Source of the DNA: Mycobacterium sp. SMC-2
Lineage (GTDB): Bacteria; Actinomycetota; Actinomycetes; Mycobacteriales; Mycobacteriaceae
Length of the DNA stretch: 64,000 bases
NCBI RefSeq assembly: GCF_025263485.1
Contig: NZ_CP079863.1
Location: 558,001 to 622,000 of the forward strand
Direction: 5' to 3'
The translations under genes were made by a program, and so were the position numbers. Position 1 is the stretch's first letter. The number at the start of each line of letters is the position of its first letter. Of the stretch, positions 8,388-16,766 are shown piece after piece. Below the pieces are notes generated by a model that was given only the letters and a program-made list of their open reading frames with translations, made no database searches and was not told where the DNA came from.

Positions 8388-9197
8388 ATGGTGTTGCCGC
8401 AGACCGCCTGCCCCGCCCCGACGACGGCCGAACGGATCCGCAGCGCGTGTGTCCGCGCCGGTGGCGCGCTTCTGGCGCTGGAAAGCGTGCAGCCGCGCCA
8501 GGACCCGGTCGTGACGCCGGTCCATCACCTACTGCCCGACGGATCCTTCGCGCTGGCACTTCCGAGTGCGGGCGACGGCCGGCCGCGAACCCCCGTCGCG
8601 GGATCGCAAGCGCTCCTCGAGTTGACCGACTACGCGCCGCTTCCGTTGCGGGAACCGGTGCGGTCGCTGGTGTGGGTGCGCGGGCACCTGCAGGACTTCC
8701 ACCCGACCGAGGTTGCCGACACGGTCGACCTGATCGCCGCCGAGTGGCCGCATCCCGCCCTGCTTCAGGTCGACACCCCCCGGTCCGTGCCGCCGGAGGG
8801 GCAGGACCCGCGGTACACGCTGGTCCGGCTCGAGATCGCATCCGTCGTGGTCACCGACGCCAGCGGCGCCGAGCCCGTCAGCGTCGAGGATCTCCTCGCG
8901 GCGCGGCCCGACCCCTTCTGCGAGATCGAAGCGAACCTGCTGTGGCATCTGGACACCACCCACAGCGACGTGGTCGCGCGCCTCGTGTCCCGGCTGCCCG
9001 CACCGTTGCGGCGCGGGCAGGTGCGCCCGCTCGGCCTCGACCGGTACGGCGTGCGGTTCCGCGTCGAAGGCCAGGACCGAGACCACGACGTCCGGCTGCC
9101 GTTCCACAAGCCCGTGGACGACATGACCGGGTTGAGCCAGGCCATCCGGGTGCTGATGGGCTGCCCGTTCCTCAACGGCCTGCGCGCCCGCCAGTAG
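8388..9197 (+). CDS. IdeR-regulated conserved protein (DUF2470-like)
   Basis: The 269-residue protein matches Rv3839, an iron-repressed conserved hypothetical. It has a two-part layout with a C-terminal half of the DUF2470/pyridoxamine-oxidase-like type seen in haem-utilisation proteins; this is a family impression, not a solid assignment. The AAGGAG ribosome site at 8381-8386 is only 1 nt from ATG 8388. GTG 8391 or TTG 8394 (5-7 nt spacing) may be the true start. The IdeR box overlaps its promoter. Confidence 0.8.
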   Translation: MVLPQTACPAPTTAERIRSACVRAGGALLALESVQPRQDPVVTPVHHLLPDGSFALALPSAGDGRPRTPVAGSQALLELTDYAPLPLREPVRSLVWVRGHLQDFHPTEVADTVDLIAAEWPHPALLQVDTPRSVPPEGQDPRYTLVRLEIASVVVTDASGAEPVSVEDLLAARPDPFCEIEANLLWHLDTTHSDVVARLVSRLPAPLRRGQVRPLGLDRYGVRFRVEGQDRDHDVRLPFHKPVDDMTGLSQAIRVLMGCPFLNGLRARQ

Positions 9198-9241
9198 CCG
9201 AACTCGCCCCGGCGACCGCGCCACCGGCGGCCCAGGCCGCG

Positions 9242-9247
9242 TACGTT
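9242..9247 (+). promoter_or_regulatory. -10 element for leaderless LCP transcript
   Basis: TACGTT (TANNNT) is followed by 6 nt and the GTG at 9254. This supports transcription starting at the start codon and fixes the start of the LCP gene within a much longer open frame. Confidence 0.5.
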
Positions 9248-9253
9248 AACCGG

Positions 9254-10432
9254 GTGAATGGCGATCGACCACCGCACCGGCCCGAACCGCCGACCGAGCC
9301 GGCACAGGTGATTCGCCGCCGCGCCCGCCCGCCGACGCCGGCCGAACGAACCACGCCGCTGCCGCGGGCGACGCCACGCGTTACGCCGCCGCCTCCCCCC
9401 GCGCCGCCAGCACCGCGCACCCGGCAACCGCCCCCGCCACGGCCCACCGCACCGGGCGCGCGTCGCAGACGCGGGTGGCGCCGCTGGATCCGGGCGGTGG
9501 CATCGGTCCTGCTGATCGGCTCTCTGCTGGCCGGCATCGCCGCCGTCTGCGGGGCCGTCTGGTTCGACAGCCGGCTGCACCGCGACGAAATTCTGGCCGA
9601 CTACCCGGGACGCCCCGGGCACGGCCGCGGGACGAACTGGTTGCTCGTCGGCTCGGACAGCCGCCTGGGACTCAGCCCACAACAGCAGCAGGACCTGGCC
9701 ACCGGCGGCGACATCGGCAGCAGCCGGACCGACACCATCCTGCTGGTGCACTTGCCCGAGCTGTGGTCCGGTGGCCGGGTGACGATGGTGTCGATACCCC
9801 GCGACTCCTACGTCCCGATCCCCGGCCACGGCAGGGACAAGATCAACGCCGCCTTCGTGCTGGGTGGCGCGTCCTTGCTGGCCGAGACGGTGGAGCAGGC
9901 CACCGGGCTGCGCCTTGACCACTACGCCGAAATCGGGTTCGGCGGATTCGCCGGCGTGGTCGACGCGCTCGGCGGGGTAACGGTGTGTTTGGCGACCCCG
10001 CTCAGTGACCCCTTGGCCGGCATCGACCTGCCCGCCGGCTGCCAGAAGCTCAACGGCCGCAACGCCCTCGGGTACGTCAGGACGCGCGACACCCCCCGGG
10101 CGGACCTGGATCGGATGGACAATCAGCGGCAGTTCGTGGGGGCGCTGCTGCACGCCGCCGCCAGCCCCGCGGTGTGGCTCAACCCCTGGCGCTGGTACTC
10201 GGTGCCGCGTGCGGTTGCCGACGCCCTGACCGTTGACCGCAACGACCACGTCTGGGACCTGGCCCGCCTCGGCTGGGGCCTGCACGACTCCCCCACGGCG
10301 CTGACCGTCCCCATCGGCGAGTTCACCAGTGGCGACGCCGGATCGGTGGTGGTGTGGAACCACGAAGAGGCCAGCCGGCTGTTCGAGGCGCTGGCCACCG
10401 ATTCGCCCGTGCCCACGGCGCCGCCGGACTAA
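9254..10432 (+). CDS. LytR-CpsA-Psr (LCP) family cell-wall ligase-like protein
   Basis: The 392-residue protein has a Pro/Arg-rich cytoplasmic N-terminus (residues 1-75), one transmembrane helix at about residues 85-105, and an extracytoplasmic LCP domain. LCP motifs are visible: NWLLVGSDSR, RTDTILLVHL, SIPRDSYVPIPG, DKINAAF, and the Arg/Asp segment RTRDTPRADLDRM. LCP enzymes attach polymers such as arabinogalactan to peptidoglycan. The open frame extends upstream to 8447, but that part overlaps the previous gene; GTG 9254 with its -10 box is chosen. It sits at the Rv3840 position but appears full-length. Its stop overlaps that of glpQ1. Confidence 0.85.
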   Translation: MNGDRPPHRPEPPTEPAQVIRRRARPPTPAERTTPLPRATPRVTPPPPPAPPAPRTRQPPPPRPTAPGARRRRGWRRWIRAVASVLLIGSLLAGIAAVCGAVWFDSRLHRDEILADYPGRPGHGRGTNWLLVGSDSRLGLSPQQQQDLATGGDIGSSRTDTILLVHLPELWSGGRVTMVSIPRDSYVPIPGHGRDKINAAFVLGGASLLAETVEQATGLRLDHYAEIGFGGFAGVVDALGGVTVCLATPLSDPLAGIDLPAGCQKLNGRNALGYVRTRDTPRADLDRMDNQRQFVGALLHAAASPAVWLNPWRWYSVPRAVADALTVDRNDHVWDLARLGWGLHDSPTALTVPIGEFTSGDAGSVVVWNHEEASRLFEALATDSPVPTAPPD

Positions 10433-11253
10433 CCGCCGCTCTCGCTTGCGCGGCCGTTCTGTAGATACGCCTTGGTGCGGCCCGGGTGGTGGGTGGCGAG
10501 CCAGGCCACGCCGACGTCCCGGCAGAAGTCGAGGTCTTCGTACTCGTCGACGTTCCAGCAGTACACGGCCCGGCCCTGGGCGATGGCGCGATCCGCGAGT
10601 TGGGGATATTCCTTCAACGCCGCCAGCGAAGGCCCGACGGCGGTGGCGCCGACGGCGGTGGCTGCGCCGCTGGTCAGGTAGCGCGGGGTCTTGCCGAGCA
10701 GCACGGTCGGCAGCAACGGCGCGGCTCGCCGGATCCGCCAGACCGCGGCCGCCGAAAACGACATCACCACCGCACGCGACCGGTCCGCGGAGGCGGGCGC
10801 GGCGATGCCGAACCGGTGCAGCAGCGCGAGCAGCTTGGTTTCCACCAGCGAGCCGTACCGCACCGGATGCTTGGTCTCGATGAACAGCTTCACCGGCCTG
10901 CGCCAGTCCAGGACGAGCGAAACCAGCGCGTCCAGGGTCAACAAACTCGTGTCACCGTGCGTGCCGTCCGCACGCCAGCTGTCGTGCCACGCTCCGTACT
11001 CCAACTCACGCAACTCGGCGAGGGTCGTCGTGCTCACCAAGCCGGCCCCGGTCGATGTGCGGTCCAGCCGGCGGTCGTGGACGCACACCAGGTGGCCGTC
11101 GCGGGTCAGGCGCACGTCGCATTCCACGCCATCGGCGCCCTCTTTGAGCGCGAGGTCGTAGGCGGCCAGTGTGTGTTCGGGGCGCGCGGCCGATGCGCCG
11201 CGGTGGGCCACCACAAAGGGATGCCCGGCGAGCACCTCCTCGGCCCACGTCAT
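10429..11253 (-). CDS. glpQ1: Glycerophosphodiester phosphodiesterase
   Basis: GlpQ hydrolyses glycerophosphodiesters to glycerol-3-phosphate and an alcohol. The 274-residue protein has the GDPD signatures: VAHRGASAARPEHT near residue 14 with the catalytic His and Glu, ECDVRLTRDG near residue 43, and the second catalytic His in VHDRRLDRT. There is no signal peptide. It corresponds to Rv3842c. In H37Rv the ferritin gene bfrB lies between the LCP gene and glpQ1; here the LCP and glpQ1 stops overlap by 2-4 nt and bfrB is absent. The start ATG overlaps the stop of the preceding zinc-ribbon gene. Confidence 0.93.
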   Translation of the reverse strand: MTWAEEVLAGHPFVVAHRGASAARPEHTLAAYDLALKEGADGVECDVRLTRDGHLVCVHDRRLDRTSTGAGLVSTTTLAELRELEYGAWHDSWRADGTHGDTSLLTLDALVSLVLDWRRPVKLFIETKHPVRYGSLVETKLLALLHRFGIAAPASADRSRAVVMSFSAAAVWRIRRAAPLLPTVLLGKTPRYLTSGAATAVGATAVGPSLAALKEYPQLADRAIAQGRAVYCWNVDEYEDLDFCRDVGVAWLATHHPGRTKAYLQNGRASESGG

Positions 11254-12296
11254 GCGCCTAATGCTGCCGCTTCCTGCCCCTCCAGCTCAACCGGGCCCGA
11301 CGCCGGCGAAGCATCTTCGGAGATCACAACCCAGCGGTGCGCGGGGCGTTCGACCGGTTTGCGCTCGAACCCTTCGAACACCCGGGCCGCTGCGGCCACC
11401 GTGAGCGCCGCGAGCAAGTACGCGAAAACCATCGTGACGGTGTTGTTCGCGATGCCTTGGGCGTCCGTGGCGAAGCTGGTCGCCATAGCGAAGGCGGAGG
11501 CCAGGTAGCTGGCCACCCAGGCGATCCACCACTCCACAATGGGTCTGCGTATCCGGGCGTAATGCTCCTCCACGATCGCCAGCTCGATGACGTAGACCGG
11601 GGCCCACAGCAAATTGGCCAGCGGCACCACGCACCCGGCCCACAATGCTCGGGTGGACCTGGGCTCCGGCAGGCCGTGATGCGCGAACACGGCCGCGCGC
11701 CGGGCAATAAGCCAACGGATCAGCATCGCCCCGGAGCTGAGCACCGCCACGATCGCGGCCACGCTGGCCAGGACGCCGAGCCAATCCGCGCCGGCGGCGA
11801 CCCAAGAATCCAGCAAGGTATTCCGGTTGACGATCAGCAGCACATAGCGCACGACGTAGACCAGGGCGGCGATGCCGAGGACGAGCGCGCTGACGAACAG
11901 CGTGGTGCGGATCGTCGGGGCCGACGGCGCTGGGTGCGTCGGTGGCCCGGCGGCCGCGGCCGTCGGTTCGACGCGGTCGGCCAGACCCCACCGCGGCATC
12001 ACGGCGTAGCGCGGGGTGGGGCCGAGGGGCCGCCGTCCCCGCCGGGGCGGCGGCGCGGCGCCGGGACGCACCGCGATCCAGCGGAAGCCCGGCGGCAGCC
12101 GCGGCGGGGTGCGCTGCCATCCCCGAGCCGCGGACGGTCGGCTCGCCGGCGCGGGGCTGTGTGGACTCCATCGTGGATCGGGCGCCGGCGCATCCGCCAG
12201 GGGTGCCATCAGGGCTCCGCGGCACCGGGGACACCACTCGCGTTGCCGCTCGCGCACGTTCCACCGAGTGCCGCACTGGGAGCACACCTGGATCAC
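11250..12296 (-). CDS. Zinc-ribbon, DUF4328-type membrane protein
   Basis: With the GTG start at 12296 the protein has 348 residues. It opens with a CxxC...CxxC zinc ribbon (VCSQCGTRWN... WCPRCRG), then a Pro/Arg-rich linker, then about six hydrophobic helices between residues 125 and 310. It matches Rv3843c. An in-frame ATG at 12323 is possible, but a TACGCT -10 element lies 7 nt before GTG 12296 on the minus strand, and a ribbon at the extreme N-terminus is usual. It is translationally coupled to glpQ1 (ATGA overlap). The role is unknown. Confidence 0.75.
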   Translation of the reverse strand: MIQVCSQCGTRWNVRERQREWCPRCRGALMAPLADAPAPDPRWSPHSPAPASRPSAARGWQRTPPRLPPGFRWIAVRPGAAPPPRRGRRPLGPTPRYAVMPRWGLADRVEPTAAAAGPPTHPAPSAPTIRTTLFVSALVLGIAALVYVVRYVLLIVNRNTLLDSWVAAGADWLGVLASVAAIVAVLSSGAMLIRWLIARRAAVFAHHGLPEPRSTRALWAGCVVPLANLLWAPVYVIELAIVEEHYARIRRPIVEWWIAWVASYLASAFAMATSFATDAQGIANNTVTMVFAYLLAALTVAAAARVFEGFERKPVERPAHRWVVISEDASPASGPVELEGQEAAALGA

Positions 12297-12409
12297 CGGA
12301 CCAGCGTAACCTCGCCACGACACACCCCGCGTGCGGCGAGCTGTGGGGGCCGCAGGGCGCTCAGCAACGGCCGGAGCCGATCCGTCGGCTACTTATTCGG
12401 CTACGGCGG

Positions 12410-12439
12410 CTATCCACAATTTCCACAGGTTTATCCACA
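12410..12439 (+). promoter_or_regulatory. DnaA boxes, forward cluster
   Basis: CTATCCACA (12410-12418, one mismatch) and a TTTCCACAG box (12420-12428) precede the perfect DnaA box TTATCCACA at 12431-12439. All three have the same orientation, spaced 10-11 bp apart, about one helical turn. Confidence 0.6.
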
Positions 12440-12497
12440 TGGCCCCATTGGGTAAGGGAAGCGTTACTACAGCCCTACCGGCTGGCCGTGGTGTCAC

Positions 12498-12506
12498 TGT
12501 GGATAA
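12498..12506 (-). promoter_or_regulatory. DnaA box, inverted
   Basis: TGTGGATAA is the exact complement of the DnaA consensus TTATCCACA and lies 59 bp beyond the forward cluster in opposite orientation. Confidence 0.6.
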
Positions 12507-12690
12507 CACCGCGGCGTTGGAGCTGTGTCATCGACAGCCCAAAAAGGTCGTTGAGCGAAATGCTCAGCACTCGCGCAGCAGACCGCGGCAGACGGCGGCT
12601 GGGCCGGGCCGACCTTTCGGCCGGCCCCAGCCCGCGAACGCCGCCGAACCCCAGCTCAGAGTGTTATTTTCCAAGCCCGCCCGGAAGCGC

Positions 12691-12696
12691 TATGAT
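12691..12696 (+). promoter_or_regulatory. SigA-type -10 box
   Basis: TATGAT closely matches the -10 consensus and lies about 70 bp before the 51-residue membrane protein gene. A weak -35 (TTTTCC, 12667-12672) is 18 bp upstream. Confidence 0.4.
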
Positions 12697-12764
12697 CGCC
12701 TTCGCGCAAAATTGTTGTGACTCACCTCACTACCGAGAGGTGGGGAGCGGGTGAAAGGCGATTG

Positions 12765-12920
12765 ATGGCCACGCATTCGTTCGGTCCGGGTTCAGCGGCC
12801 CCCTCGACGTCGGGCTCCGGCTCGCCTGCGTGGAATCACAGCCACAGCGTCGCCGCATTGCGCGCCGGGCTCATCGCGCTGGCGTTGCTGGCGGTTCTCG
12901 TCCTCATCGTTTTGTCTTGA
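12765..12920 (+). CDS. 51-aa single-pass membrane protein
   Basis: The short protein has a Ser/Gly/Pro-rich N-terminal half and one C-terminal transmembrane helix of about 20 residues (about residues 31-50) that ends the protein. A GAAAGG ribosome site lies about 8 nt before the ATG, and a good -10 box lies upstream. It precedes sodA by 143 bp on the same strand. I do not recognise its family. Confidence 0.55.
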   Translation: MATHSFGPGSAAPSTSGSGSPAWNHSHSVAALRAGLIALALLAVLVLIVLS

Positions 12921-13063
12921 ACCGGTCCCGACCGGGTACACCCCCGGGGCTGAGGGGTCATTCTTGCGGTCCGCGCGGTCATGGAGCAGGGTTGATTACG
13001 GCTGGCCGCCGCTTGGCAGGCCCGCGGATCGAGCATAGGTAGACAATCGAAGAAAGGAACGCC

Positions 13064-13687
13064 GTGGCTGTATATAGCCTGCCGGATTTGGACTGGGATT
13101 ACGGAGCGTTGGAACCGCACATTTCGGGTCAGATCAACGAGCTTCACCACGATAAGCACCACGCCACCTACGTCAAAGGCGCCAACGATGCCCTCGAAAA
13201 GCTCGAGGAGGCCCGCGCCAAGGGGGACCATGCCGCGATCCTGTTGAACGAGAAGAACCTGGCGTTCAACCTCGGCGGTCACGTCAACCACACGATCTGG
13301 TGGAAAAACCTGTCTCCCAACGGTGGCGACAAGCCGACCGGCGAGCTGGCAGCCGCGATCGATGACGCGTTCGGGTCGTTCGACAACTTTCGTGCGCAGT
13401 TCCATGCGGCCGCCACGACCGTGCAGGGGTCAGGATGGGCAGCGCTCGGTTGGGACACGCTGGGCAACAAGCTGTTGATCTTCCAGGTCTATGACCACCA
13501 ATCGAACTTCCCACTCGGAATCATTCCGCTGCTTCTCCTCGACATGTGGGAGCACGCTTTCTACCTGCAGTACAAGAACGTCAAGGTCGACTTCGCCAAG
13601 GCCTTCTGGAATGTCGTCAACTGGGCCGACGTCCAGGACCGCTACGCCGCCGCAACGTCGAAGACCAAAGGACTGATTGCGGGCTGA
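13064..13687 (+). CDS. sodA: Superoxide dismutase [Fe/Mn]
   Basis: SodA dismutates superoxide to oxygen and hydrogen peroxide; in M. tuberculosis it is iron-dependent and exported without a signal peptide. The 207-residue protein has all four metal ligands: His in [10 protein letters not shown] (about 28), His in NLGGHVNHT (about 76), and Asp and His in [11 protein letters not shown] (about 162 and 166). It matches Rv3846 in length. The start is GTG 13064, with GAAAGGA 9 nt upstream. A strong GC hairpin follows the stop. Confidence 0.97.
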   Translation: MAVYSLPDLDWDYGALEPHISGQINELHHDKHHATYVKGANDALEKLEEARAKGDHAAILLNEKNLAFNLGGHVNHTIWWKNLSPNGGDKPTGELAAAIDDAFGSFDNFRAQFHAAATTVQGSGWAALGWDTLGNKLLIFQVYDHQSNFPLGIIPLLLLDMWEHAFYLQYKNVKVDFAKAFWNVVNWADVQDRYAAATSKTKGLIAG

Positions 13688-13702
13688 GTCCACCTCGATC
13701 GG

Positions 13703-13734
13703 CAGGGGCGTTGCGCGGCTGCGCGGCGCCCCTG
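13703..13734 (+). terminator. Hairpin terminator after sodA
   Basis: CAGGGGCG (13703-13710) pairs with CGCCCCTG (13727-13734) around a GC-rich 16-nt loop that can itself pair. A short T-rich stretch follows. It lies 15 nt after the sodA stop. Confidence 0.55.
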
Positions 13735-13880
13735 TCGTTTGTCGTGGCGTGAATCGGGCACTCCGAGAAGAGATGCGCCACTGGCCGTGTCGGGTTGCAC
13801 GGCGCCGAACCCGCAGGCATGCTTAATTATTCGAGCTACCCGTGTGGTTGATCGGACGGAGGCGTAGCGCGGAGGTCGAA

Positions 13881-14414
13881 ATGGAGACTGGGTCTGACCG
13901 CCCCATAGGGGTATCCCCTTTCCATGCTCGTGGTGCCCTGAAGGGGTTCGTGATCTCCGGACGCTGGCCTGACTCGACCAAAGAGTGGGCCCAATTGCTC
14001 ATGGTGGCGGTGAGGGTCGCGTCACTACCTGGATTGCTCTCCACCACAACGGTGTTCGGCGCCCGCGAGGAGTTACCCGAGGAACCCGAGCCGGGCACCG
14101 TGGGCCTGGTGCTCGCCGAGGGCACGGTCTTCGGCGAATCGGCAATCCAGCCGGGCTATTTCGCCGATCATCAACCCCCGGCGCTGCTGATGTTGCACCC
14201 GCCCTCGGAGACCACACCCTCCTTGCCGGAATGCAGTGGGGCGGCGTCGGGCTGCGTCCTGCTCCCCGGCCTGCCATACCTGGGACTCGAGCATCGAGCG
14301 GCCTGGGTGGAGGCCGAAGCCGACGGCACGATCACATCCATGGTGAGCCGCGTCGGAGTCGACCCCATCAGCCATCCCGATACCGCAATCCTGGCGATGC
14401 TGCTTGCGGCATAA
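13881..14414 (+). CDS. Conserved hypothetical, Rv3847-like
   Basis: The protein has 177 residues when started at ATG 13881, which has a GGAGG ribosome site 5-6 nt upstream; this equals the recalled length of Rv3847. An in-frame ATG at 13842 lacks a ribosome site. No transmembrane helix, signal peptide or catalytic motif is evident. The sequence has a central Glu/Pro-rich loop (about residues 65-75) and two cysteines in SGAASGCVLLPG-type context. The function is unknown. H37Rv Rv3848, expected next, is missing here. Confidence 0.75.
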   Translation: METGSDRPIGVSPFHARGALKGFVISGRWPDSTKEWAQLLMVAVRVASLPGLLSTTTVFGAREELPEEPEPGTVGLVLAEGTVFGESAIQPGYFADHQPPALLMLHPPSETTPSLPECSGAASGCVLLPGLPYLGLEHRAAWVEAEADGTITSMVSRVGVDPISHPDTAILAMLLAA

Positions 14415-14892
14415 GTAGTTGCATCGGCGCTCGGTGCGCTCCTGCTGCGGCAACTTCGGCGCGCCCGAAGGCCTTCGCCCCCGCGATCGCCGAACCCCGA
14501 TTCACATAACCGACACGTCCGCGGGCGCCGCTTCCCGGCCGCAGCGCTGATCCGACAGCAAATAAGACGCTGAGCGAACATAAATTGCTGCCCGGTTGCG
14601 GTGCGACCGCCCAGCACGTTCGCATCCTACACTTCGCCGAGCCCGGCGCCGTCGGCCCGCCACCTAGCGACCGACGCCGAATTCTGCGGATAACCTGTGA
14701 GTATCGCCGATTTAGTGGACACCTCAGCGAATCAGTTAGACGCTCGTCATGTGTGGCGTCGGCGAGCCCCAGCTACCCCTGGGCCGAAACCGTAGGGGTT
14801 TGCACCTAGTTACGGACATAAACCCTCGCTACCATGATCAGCAAATACACCTAGGTAATAGTCACTTCTACGCCCAGTGGAGGTCATATCCA
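14415..14892. other. Long espR upstream region
   Basis: No gene is seen in this 478-bp interval, where H37Rv has Rv3848. It is AT-richer towards espR. Two direct repeats CACCTAGTTA (14803-14812) and CACCTAGGTA (14848-14857) are 45 bp apart, and TACCAT at 14830-14835 is a possible -10 box. The interval probably holds the espR promoter and regulator sites. Confidence 0.5.
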
Positions 14893-15291
14893 ATGAGCAC
14901 GACGTTCGCTGCTCGCCTGAACCGCCTGTTCGACACGGTGTATCCCCCGGGACGCGGGCCGCACACCTCCGCGGAAGTGATCGCGGCTCTCAAGGCGGAG
15001 GGCATCACGATGTCGGCTCCGTACCTGTCGCAGTTGCGTTCGGGGAACCGCACCAACCCGTCGGCGGCGACCATGGCCGCATTGGCCAACTTCTTCCGCA
15101 TCAAGCCGGCCTACTTCACCGACGACGAGTACTACGAGAAGCTGGACCAAGAGCTGTCGTTCCTGGCCACGCTCCGCGATGACGGTGTGCGCCGGCTCGC
15201 CCTGCGAGCCGCCGAGTTGTCCCCCGAGGCCCAACACGAGGTGATGCAGCGGGTCAACGAACTGCGCCGCGCGGAGCACTTGGACGCCTAA
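14893..15291 (+). CDS. espR: ESX-1 regulator / nucleoid protein EspR
   Basis: EspR is a dimeric nucleoid-associated regulator that in M. tuberculosis activates the espACD operon and so ESX-1 secretion. The 132-residue product equals the known length. It has an N-terminal Xre-type helix-turn-helix (about residues 30-75, with APYLSQLRSGNRTNPSAATM) and a C-terminal helical dimerisation domain. The GGAGG sequence 10 nt before ATG 14893 sets the start. It is an apparent single-gene transcript with a hairpin directly after the stop. Confidence 0.96.
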   Translation: MSTTFAARLNRLFDTVYPPGRGPHTSAEVIAALKAEGITMSAPYLSQLRSGNRTNPSAATMAALANFFRIKPAYFTDDEYYEKLDQELSFLATLRDDGVRRLALRAAELSPEAQHEVMQRVNELRRAEHLDA

Positions 15292-15307
15292 CGGGCTCCC
15301 GAGCCCG
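15292..15307 (+). terminator. Hairpin after espR
   Basis: CGGGCT (15292-15297) and AGCCCG (15302-15307) form a 6-bp stem with a 4-nt loop immediately after the espR stop codon. There is no U-tract, as is usual in mycobacteria. Confidence 0.4.
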
Positions 15308-15421
15308 GTCCCCGGCCCCTACCTGGCGGGCTCCCGGCCGCCCATTCCGATTAGGGTTGGCTCACGGATCGCGCACGCGCGAGACCGATAGTCCACGAGT
15401 AACCGGGGAGGCGGTGAGGGA

Positions 15422-16078
15422 ATGGGCCTGTTCCGCAAGCGAAAGAGTCGCGCGACGCGTCGCGCCGAAGCCCGTGCGATCAAGGCCCGCGCGAAGCTGG
15501 AGGCCAAGCTCGCCGCCAGAACCGAGACTCGCCGGTACAAGGCCGCCCAACGGGCGGAGGCCAAGGCCCTCAGGGCGCAGATCAAAGCCCAACGGGACAG
15601 CGACCGGAACGCGCTGAAGGTCGCCGAGACCGAACTCAAAGCGGCGCGAGAAGGCAGGATCCTCTCGCCGACGCGGATCCGCCGGGCGCTGACGGTGTCC
15701 CGGCTGCTCGCCCCGATCCTCACGCCACTCATCTACCGGGCCGCCGTCTCGGCGCGCGCGCTGATGGATCAGCGCCGCGCGGACCAGCTCGGGATCCCGC
15801 TCGCGCAGATCGGGCAGTTCTCCGGCCACGGCGCGCAGCTGTCCGCCCGGGTCGCGGGAGCGGAGAAGTCCCTGCGGACCGTGCAGGAGAAGAAGCCGAA
15901 GGACGCCGAAACCAAGCAGTTCGTCTCGGCCATCACCGAGCGGCTCACCGATCTGTCGGCGGCTGTCACCGCCGCCGAGAACATGCCGGCCGCGCGACGC
16001 CGGGCGGCCCACGCGGCGATTTCGTCGCAGCTCGACGGCATCGAGGCGGACCTGATGGCCCGGCTCGGGTTGAGCTGA
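15422..16078 (+). CDS. Conserved helical protein, DUF6474-like (Rv3850)
   Basis: The 218-residue protein has a highly basic Lys/Arg/Ala-rich N-terminal helix (residues 1-75, coiled-coil prone), a middle segment with a weakly hydrophobic stretch near residues 82-100, and an Ala-rich helical C-terminus. Length equals Rv3850. It has no signal peptide or enzyme motif. The 11-nt gap to the next gene suggests a shared transcript with the copper-type pair. The function is unknown. Confidence 0.8.
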   Translation: MGLFRKRKSRATRRAEARAIKARAKLEAKLAARTETRRYKAAQRAEAKALRAQIKAQRDSDRNALKVAETELKAAREGRILSPTRIRRALTVSRLLAPILTPLIYRAAVSARALMDQRRADQLGIPLAQIGQFSGHGAQLSARVAGAEKSLRTVQEKKPKDAETKQFVSAITERLTDLSAAVTAAENMPAARRRAAHAAISSQLDGIEADLMARLGLS

Positions 16079-16088
16079 CCATCCCGCC

Positions 16089-16766
16089 ATGTCGATCCGC
16101 GCGCGCCGGATGGCCCGCCTGCCGATGGCGGTGGCGGCCGCCGTCGGCCTCTACCTCGCCTCGGCGGCATGCTTCCCGGCGGCGTGGGCGCACGTCCACG
16201 CCAGCAGCGACAACGCGGTGCGCGGCGCCACGGCGATCGTCACGTTTCAGGTCCCCAACGAATCGAATACCGGCGCGCTGACCACGGCCCTGAGCGTCGC
16301 CCTGCCCGACGTGGCCTCGGCGAGCACCGAAAGCATGCCGGGCTGGACGGCCAAGCTTGACCGCGACGCGGCATCCGGCGCCGTGCGGTCGGTGACCTGG
16401 ACGGCCGCGCCGGGCGGCGGGATTGGGGTGGATCAATTCGCACTGTTCCGGGTCTCGGTGAAGCTGCCCGACGCCGAGACCGTCAACTTCCCGGCCACCC
16501 AGACCTATTCCGACGGGACGGTCGTCAAGTGGGACCAGCCACCGCAGCCCGGCGGCGGTGAGTCCGAATACCCGGCGCCGACGCTGACGCTCGCCGCGGG
16601 ACCCGTGCCGTCCCACGGCCACCACCCGCCTTCCGCTATGCCGGCCGACCAGGCGACCGCGCAGCGTCCGAAGTCGTCGGACAACTCCGCCCGGCTGTTG
16701 GGTGGCGCGGCCCTGGTCGTGGGCGCGCTGGCGATCTGCCTTGCGCTGATCCGCCGACGGGCATGA
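16089..16766 (+). CDS. YcnI-family (DUF1775) exported copper-type protein
   Basis: The 225-residue protein has a signal peptide ending in AWA, then HVHAS, so cleavage would expose an N-terminal His. In YcnI proteins this His, with a conserved Trp, binds Cu(II). The DUF1775 domain (about residues 36-165) is followed by a Pro/His-rich linker and a C-terminal transmembrane helix (about 200-220). The stop overlaps the next gene's ATG by 4 nt. In H37Rv this position holds the short Rv3851. A role in copper handling is inferred from family. Confidence 0.8.
   Translation: MSIRARRMARLPMAVAAAVGLYLASAACFPAAWAHVHASSDNAVRGATAIVTFQVPNESNTGALTTALSVALPDVASASTESMPGWTAKLDRDAASGAVRSVTWTAAPGGGIGVDQFALFRVSVKLPDAETVNFPATQTYSDGTVVKWDQPPQPGGGESEYPAPTLTLAAGPVPSHGHHPPSAMPADQATAQRPKSSDNSARLLGGAALVVGALAICLALIRRRA

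Larger units (their letters stand above)
12297..12764. other. Intergenic region with DnaA-box cluster
   Basis: No convincing gene is present in this 468-bp interval. It holds two perfect and two near DnaA boxes (12410-12506), a clear TATGAT -10 element at 12691-12696 that probably drives the following short gene, and a relatively AT-richer 12400-12720 segment. An open frame at 12331-12720 lacks a ribosome site and has low-complexity composition, so it is not called. Confidence 0.6.

Noticed and set aside
8447..9253. N-terminal extension of the LCP gene (open frame from 8447)
   Set aside because: It overlaps the whole Rv3839-like gene in another frame; GTG 9254 with a leaderless -10 box is a better start.
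12410..12506. Possible chromosomal origin because of DnaA boxes
   Set aside because: No dnaA, dnaN or rpmH nearby and the synteny places the true origin elsewhere; only four boxes are visible.
12331..12720. 129-codon open frame between the zinc-ribbon gene and sodA
   Set aside because: No ribosome site, low-complexity composition, runs through the DnaA boxes and the TATGAT promoter; more likely non-coding.
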